Source of the DNA: Haematobia irritans
Lineage: Eukaryota; Arthropoda; Insecta; Diptera; Muscidae
Reading direction: 5' to 3'
Assembly (NCBI RefSeq): GCF_050003625.1
Contig: NC_134397.1
Location: 263,494,070 to 263,558,069, forward strand
DNA: 64,000 nucleotides
Shown here: positions 58,558-64,000 of the stretch, one piece after another
How positions within the stretch are numbered: the first letter of the stretch is position 1
Layout: every line of letters begins with the position of its first letter
The notes under the pieces: generated by a model
Told to the model about the DNA's origin: nothing
Databases searched by the model: none
Seen by the model: the letters and a program-made list of their open reading frames with translations, nothing else
Translations under genes and position numbers: made by a program

Positions 58558-59758
58558 CAGATCCACCACCATAGAATGGTGACGGGTATAAAGTATATAT
58601 ATTCTTGATCAGGGAGGAATTCTAAGACGATATAACGATGTCCGTCTGTCCGTCTGTCTGTCTGTCTGTTGTAATCACGCTACAGTCTTCAATTTTGAAA
58701 TTTTGCACAAACTCGTCTTTTGTCTGCAGGCAGGTCAAGTTCGAAGATGGGCTATATCGGTCCAGGTTTTGGTATAGCCCCCATATAGACCGATCTCCCG
58801 ATTTTACTTCTTGGGCTTATAGAAACCGCAGTTTTTATCCAAGTTGCCTGAAATTTGAAATCTAGAGGTATTGTAGGACCACAAATACGTGTGCCAAAAA
58901 TTGTGAGTATCGGTCCATGTTTTGGTATGGTCCCCATATAAAACGACCTCCCGATTTGGGGTCTTGGGCTTATAGAAACCGTAGTTTTTATCCAATTTGT
59001 CTGAAATTGGAAATCTAGAGGTATTTTAGGACCATAAAGAGGTGTGCCGAAAATGGTGAGTATCGGTCCATATTTTTGTATAGCCTCCATATAGACCGAT
59101 TTCCCGATTTTACTTCTTGGGCTTCTAGAATCCGAAGTTTTTATCCTATTTGCCTGAAATTGGAAATCTAGAGATATTTTCGGGTCATAAAGAGGTGTGC
59201 CGAAAACGGTGAGTATCGGTCCATATTTTAGTATAGCCCCCATAAGAACGATCTCCCGATTTAACTCCTTGGGTTTCTAGAAACCGTAGTTTTTATCTGA
59301 TTTGCCTGAAATTGTAAATATTCTGGTATTTTAGGCTCACAAAAACGTGTATCGGATTAAGTTTTTATCGGTCCATTTGATAATGCCTCCATATAGAACG
59401 ACTTCACTTCTTGAGGGTGTAGAAGGCGCACTGATCATGAAAATTGCTTGAAACTCAATGTAAAATTTCCAGATTTTACTTCTACAGATTTAAGATTTCA
59501 AATCAAGACGTTATTTTATATTTTTCTTGCACACTTACAAGAGATGTTAATGATTCCTCTAAAACTCAAACAAAAATGGTTCTTATAAATCCAGAATCTG
59601 ATATAGTATAGGTGAAATATTTAAATTTATCTTCGGGAAGTGTTCTCAAGTCCTCAAGCCCTCCTGAAATTTCAAAGAAACCCCTAATATTTGGTTCATG
59701 GTGGTGGGTATTTAAGATTCGGCCCGGCCGAAATTAGTGCTGTATATACCTGTTTTTA
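58558..59758 (+). mobile_element. HINE-like element F, family 2, complete
   Basis: The 5' end with CCACCACCATAGAATGG at 58563 and a GTCC/GTCT run (58639-58670). Modules have the repeated core CCCCCATATAGACCGATCTC at spacings of exactly 153 bp (58781, 58934, 59087, 59240). The 3' end has CATGGTGGTGGGTATTTAAG, a TTCGGCC/GGCCGAA hairpin and tip GTATATACCTGTTTTT at 59758. The antisense strand is open for 163 codons (59243-58752). Confidence 0.8.
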
Positions 59759-59988
59759 TATCAATAACAGTGATCAATTTATTTGGGGATTTATATGTGA
59801 TATACTGAGGGGGAGAAACCTCTTAATCGTCACACACTCTAGAAGCCTATGTAAGAGCATAACAAAATGATCTCCGAATATCTTCTTGTGGGATATACTG
59901 TGAGGAGAGAAACCTCTTAATAGTCACACATTCTAGAAGCATGTGTAAGAGCATAAAACATTCCTCTCCCACAATTACTTAATTAATC
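59759..59988. repeat. 93-bp diverged tandem duplication
   Basis: GATATACTG..GAGAAACCTCTTAAT occurs at 59799 and 59892, each followed by a GTCACACA..TCTAGAAGC block. Includes the 8-bp target of the MITE at its right edge. Confidence 0.7.
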
Positions 59989-60291
59989 CATAGATAATAG
60001 AAATACATAGATGTCCCATGGGTGTCAAACTAAGTTTGACAGTTCCGAAGATTAAGAATAAACGAAAAAAATCAAGAGAATTGAGAGATTTTTGGTACTC
60101 TTTTTAACACAACAGGGTGTTCTGTAATAAAAAAACTCCTCATAAAAAATTAATTGTGAATGGACAACGAATACAAAAGAATCTCTCTTAACGAAAAAAA
60201 AATAAAACAAAATGTCAGAAAATTAATTTTTGGAACTGACACATTTTTTTAAAGAGAAGAGTGGGACATCTATGTATTTCTATTATCTATG
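59989..60291. mobile_element. 303-bp hAT-like MITE with exact 30-bp TIRs
   Basis: The left arm 59989-60018 and right arm 60262-60291 are perfect inverted repeats (they start CATAGATAATAG and end in TGTCCCA). AATTAATC flanks both sides (59981-59988 and 60292-60299), an 8-bp duplication as used by hAT elements. Perfect arms mean it is young. Confidence 0.88.
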
Positions 60292-60399
60292 AATTAATCC
60301 AGCTTAAAAACTCTTACGAATGAACTTTGGACTCTTACTTCCTGTCGTAAGTTCTTTACAGTACACATATTCCACATATGAACATCAAACAGAATTTTT

Positions 60400-61873
60400 A
60401 ACAAGTATATACAGCCGCAAGTTCGGCCAGGCCGAATCTTATGTACCCACCACCATGGATTGCGTAGAAACTTCTACGAAAGACTGTCATCCACAATCGA
60501 ATTACTTGGGTTGTGGTATCTTAAAACTTCTTATTCCTGCATGGTTGTTGGATACCATATACTAACATCACGTACCAAATTTCAACCGAATGGGAAGTAT
60601 TTTGCTCTTCCAAGGGGCTCTGGAGGTCAAATCTGGGGATCGGTTTATATGGGGCCTATATATAATTATGGACCGATATCGACCAATTTTTGCATGGGAG
60701 TTTGAGGCCATATATTAACACCACGTACCAAATTTCAACTGAATCAGATGAATTTTGGTCTTCCAAGAGGTTCCGGAGGTCAAATCTGGTGATCGGTTTA
60801 TATGGGGGCTATATATAATTATGAGCCGATGTGGACCAATTTTTGCATGGTTGTTAGAGACCATATACTAACATCACGTACCAAATTTCAGCCATATCGG
60901 ATGAAATTTGCTTCTCTTAGAGGCCTCGCAAGCCAAATCGGGGGATCGGTTTATATGGGGGCTATATATAATTATGGACCGATGTGGACCAATTTTTGCA
61001 TGGTTGTTCGAGACCATATACTAACACCATGTACCAAATTTCAGCCGGATCGGATGAAATTTGCTTCTATTAGAGGCCTCGCAAGCCAAATCGGGGGATC
61101 GGTTTATATGGGGGCTATATATAATTATGGACCGATGTGGACCAATTTTTGCATGGTTGTTAGAGACCATATACTGACACCATGTACCAAATTTCAGCCG
61201 GATCGGATGAAATTTGCTTCTCTTAGGGGCCTCGCAAGCCAAATCGGGGGATCGGTTTATATGGGGGCTATATATAATTATGGACCGATGTGGACCAATT
61301 TTTGCATGGTTGTTAGAGACCATATACTAACACCATGTACCAAATTTCAGCCGGATCGGATGAAATTTGCTTCTCTTAGGGGCCTCGCAAGCCAAATCGG
61401 GGGATCGGTTTATATGGGGGCTATATATAATTATGGACCGATGTGGACCAATTTTTGCATGGTTGTTAGAGACCATATACTAACACCATGTACCAAATTT
61501 CAGCCGGATCGGATGAAATTTGCTTCTCTTAGAGGCCTCGCAAGCCAAATTTTGGGGTCCGTTTATATGGGGGCTATACGTAAAAGTGGACCGATATGGC
61601 CCATTTGCAATACCATCTTACCTACATCAATAACAACTACTTGTGCCAAGTTTCAAGTCGATAGCTTGTTTCGTTCGGAAGTTAGCGTGATTTCAACAGA
61701 CGGACGAACGGACGGACGGACGGACGGACGGACGGACATGCTCAGATCGACTCAGAATTTCACCACGACCCAGAATATATATACTTTATGGGGTCTTAGA
61801 GCAATATTTCGATGTGTTACAAACGGAATGACAAAGTTAATATACCCCCCATCCTATGGTGGTGGGTATAAAA
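60400..61873 (-). mobile_element. HINE-like element G, family 1, complete
   Basis: Reversed complete copy. Tip AACAAGTATATACAG at 60400, hairpin TTCGGCC/GGCCGAA, subterminal repeat TACCCACCACCAT, then 153-bp modules starting at 60637, 60790, 60943, 61096, 61249 and 61402. The conserved tail region, a long GGAC run (61703-61738) and a 5' end CCTATGGTGGTGGGTATA at 61873 follow. Modules 3 to 6 are nearly identical. It lacks the 29-bp array. Both subterminal repeats read CCACC where elements A to D read TCCACC. Confidence 0.85.
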
Positions 61874-61917
61874 ATAATACAAAATTAAATCAACTGAAAC
61901 TGGAGAATAACACATGA
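60802..61917 (+). other. 371-codon open frame across HINE G, antisense to the element
   Basis: The longest open frame in the window. It consists of five 51-residue repeats, each starting near SVYMGAIYNYGP and containing MVVRDHILTPCTKFQPDRMK, followed by a unique tail with IWPICNTI, GRTD repeats encoded by the GGAC run, and LIYPPSYGGGYK. Because the module is 153 bp, one open module opens them all. No known domain, signal peptide or membrane segment is recognisable. No evidence of a promoter. It is a candidate only, and I would not annotate it as a gene without expression or selection evidence. Confidence 0.3.
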
Positions 61918-62785
61918 TTCTACAAATCGTCCTACACATCAGGAACTTGTTGCTTATTAGCCAACCAGTCAACACTCCAACCACCCACATGTAAGAGCAC
62001 AACCTACAGATAGAACTCATACAAAAACCAAACAAACAAAAATTCTTAATTAAATAGAAGATCATATCACAGCAACAAAAAAGATCACCCAAGAGATATT
62101 TTGCCCATGGCATTGATGTGCATCCACCAAATACCGGCACATGTGATGAAGAGTGCATAAAGCAAATCCGTTATGAATAAAACATTTTCCAAAAAAAAAC
62201 ACACAAACGAAAGGACAGACAGACGGAATTACATGAAACGGCCCACAACTGGAGATGGACCAAAGATGCTATCAAATAAAAAGCCGACCATCCAACGGAA
62301 AGAAAAAACAACGAACGGAGATAATCCAACAAATATAAATGGAATAACATGTAATTTTCTTTGGGTTGTTCATTCCAAAGCTTTTTTGTGGTTGTTCAAC
62401 TTGACATTTGACTTGAATCTACCGCACACCGCTGGCAAAATGTGATTGTTGCGAATGATGAAAACCTCATCATCATCAGCATCCATGGCAAATGGCAAAA
62501 ACATGCCCCCACACATCTTTTGTAGATGCAACAAAACGATGAAATTATTCTTCTCAACAAATCGTGCAAAACGAACACCAAAAAGATCTACCATGATATT
62601 AAATTCAAATGCAAACGAATTTAATGAATAGCTAGATAAGATGGAAAATTAATTACGAACATGAAGATTACATTAAATTTCGATTTGGTGGGCTTCTTTT
62701 TTTCTCTCAAAGTTTTTAATAAGCCGCATAGAGGTTTGAAATTTGAATTTGTCATTCTTAGTGAAAAACATCTAAAGAAAAATTT
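61874..62785. other. Unique-looking stretch, nothing recognised
   Basis: Mixed composition, no tandem repeats or element ends. Frames at 62173-62631 overlap on both strands and lack motifs. Could be ordinary host sequence. Confidence 0.45.
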
Positions 62786-64000
62786 ATCTCGTCAAAATTT
62801 TATTTCCATAGAAAATGTTGTCAAATTTTTATTTCTATAGAAAATTTTGTTAAAATTTTACTTCTATAGAAAATTTTGTCGAATTATTATTTTTATAGAA
62901 AATTTTGTTACAATGATATATCTATAGAAAATTTTGTTAAAATTTTACTTCTATAAAAAAATTTGTCAAAATTTTATTTCTATAAAAAAATTTGCAAAAA
63001 ATTTATTTCTATAGAAAATTTTGTCAAAATTTTATTTCTACAGAAAATTTTATTTCAAAAGAAAAATTTGTGAAAATTTTATTTCAATAAAAAATTTTTT
63101 CACAATTTTATTTATATAGAAAATTTTATCAACATTTTATTTCTATAGAAAAGTTTGTGAAAATTTTATTTCTATAAAAAAAATTGTCAAAATTTTATTT
63201 CTATAAAAAATTTGCAAAAATTTTATTTCTATAGAAAATTTTGTCAAAATTTTATTTCAAAAGAAAATTTGTTAAAATTTTGTATCAATAGAAAATGCTG
63301 ACAAAATGTTATTTCTATAGAAAATGTTGTCAAAATTTTTATTTCAACATTTTTATGTCAACATTTTATTTCAATAAGAAATAAAATTTTGACAAAATAA
63401 ATTTTATTTCTGTAGAAAATTTTGTCAAAATTTTATTTCTAGAAGAAATTTTGTAAGCATTTTATTTCTATAAGAAATTTCGTAAAAATTTTATTTCTAT
63501 AGAAAATTTTTTAAACATTTTTATTTCTATAGCAAATTCTGTCAATATTTTATTTCTATTGAAAATTTTGTCAACATTTTATTTCAATAAGAAATAAAAT
63601 TTTGACACAATACATTTTATTTCTATAGAAAATTTTGTCAAAATTTTATTTTTATAGAAAATTTTGTCAAAATTTTATTTTTATAGAAAATTTTGTCAAA
63701 ATTTATTTCTATAGAAAGTTTTGTCAAAATTTTATTGCTATAGAAAACTTTGTCAACATTTTTTTTTTTCTATAGAAAATTTTGTCACAATTTTATTTCT
63801 ATAGAAAATTTTGTCGAAATTTTATTTCTATAGAAAATTTTGTCAAAATGTTTATTTCTATAGAAAATTTTGACAAAATTTTATCTTGTTAAAATTTTAT
63901 TTCTACAGAAAATTTTACAAAAATTTTATTTGTATGGAAAATTTTGTTAAAATTTAGATCTATAGAAAATTTTGTAAACATTTTATTTCTATAGAAAATT
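62786..64000 (+). repeat. 29-bp minisatellite array running off the window
   Basis: About 40 units in plus orientation with short local inversions (for example 63375-63395 and 63590-63605 read in the opposite sense). No left TIR. The array continues past the window end. Confidence 0.88.

Overview
The window looks like heterochromatin-like or intergenic DNA of a higher fly, most likely a calyptrate and plausibly a muscid. The evidence is AT-rich sequence, insect transposon families and a tRNA-headed SINE, and the species call is inference. I found no convincing host gene, tRNA, rRNA or CRISPR array. Nearly everything recognisable is mobile or tandemly repeated, and every transposon protein gene is broken.

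Layout. 1-1450: a Copia-type LTR retrotransposon on the minus strand, with gag, zinc knuckle, inactive protease, primer binding site and start of an LTR. 2388-6625: decayed Jockey-like LINE sequence with a 302-bp tandem triplication of part of the reverse transcriptase and a 277-bp tandem duplication of the 3' end, plus a SINE with clean target duplications. 8059-16838: a MITE, two Helentron-like elements (called HINE here), and one SINE split by a mariner and a second DNA element. 18573-23745 and 29905-40893: long arrays of a 29-bp minisatellite, interrupted by foldback-like repeats, SINEs and Tc1-like transposase fragments. 24456-26929: an exact 254-bp duplication, another HINE and a long (AT)n run. 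43981-48110: a second HINE family, split by a first-family HINE and by a SINE. 49432-58203: more MITEs, a 157-bp duplication, a complete TIR element carrying a 29-bp array, transposase relics and a piggyBac-like MITE. 58558-61873: one complete second-family and one complete first-family HINE around a hAT-like MITE. 62786-64000: another 29-bp array running off the end.

Three things stand out. (1) Two sequence-divergent HINE families keep the same 153-bp module length, and both stay open in the same antisense frame with 51-residue repeats that share residues. (2) The ends of these elements have subterminal inverted repeats that co-vary between the two ends, plus a GGCC-centred hairpin near the 3' tip, as known for Helentron-type elements. 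(3) The 29-bp minisatellite, about 12 kb or a fifth of the window, appears to be the expanded inside of a small TIR element whose ends read CACGGTTGCCAC. Many insertions can be ordered in time because they are nested, and two SINE insertions have their empty site preserved in a neighbouring duplicate.
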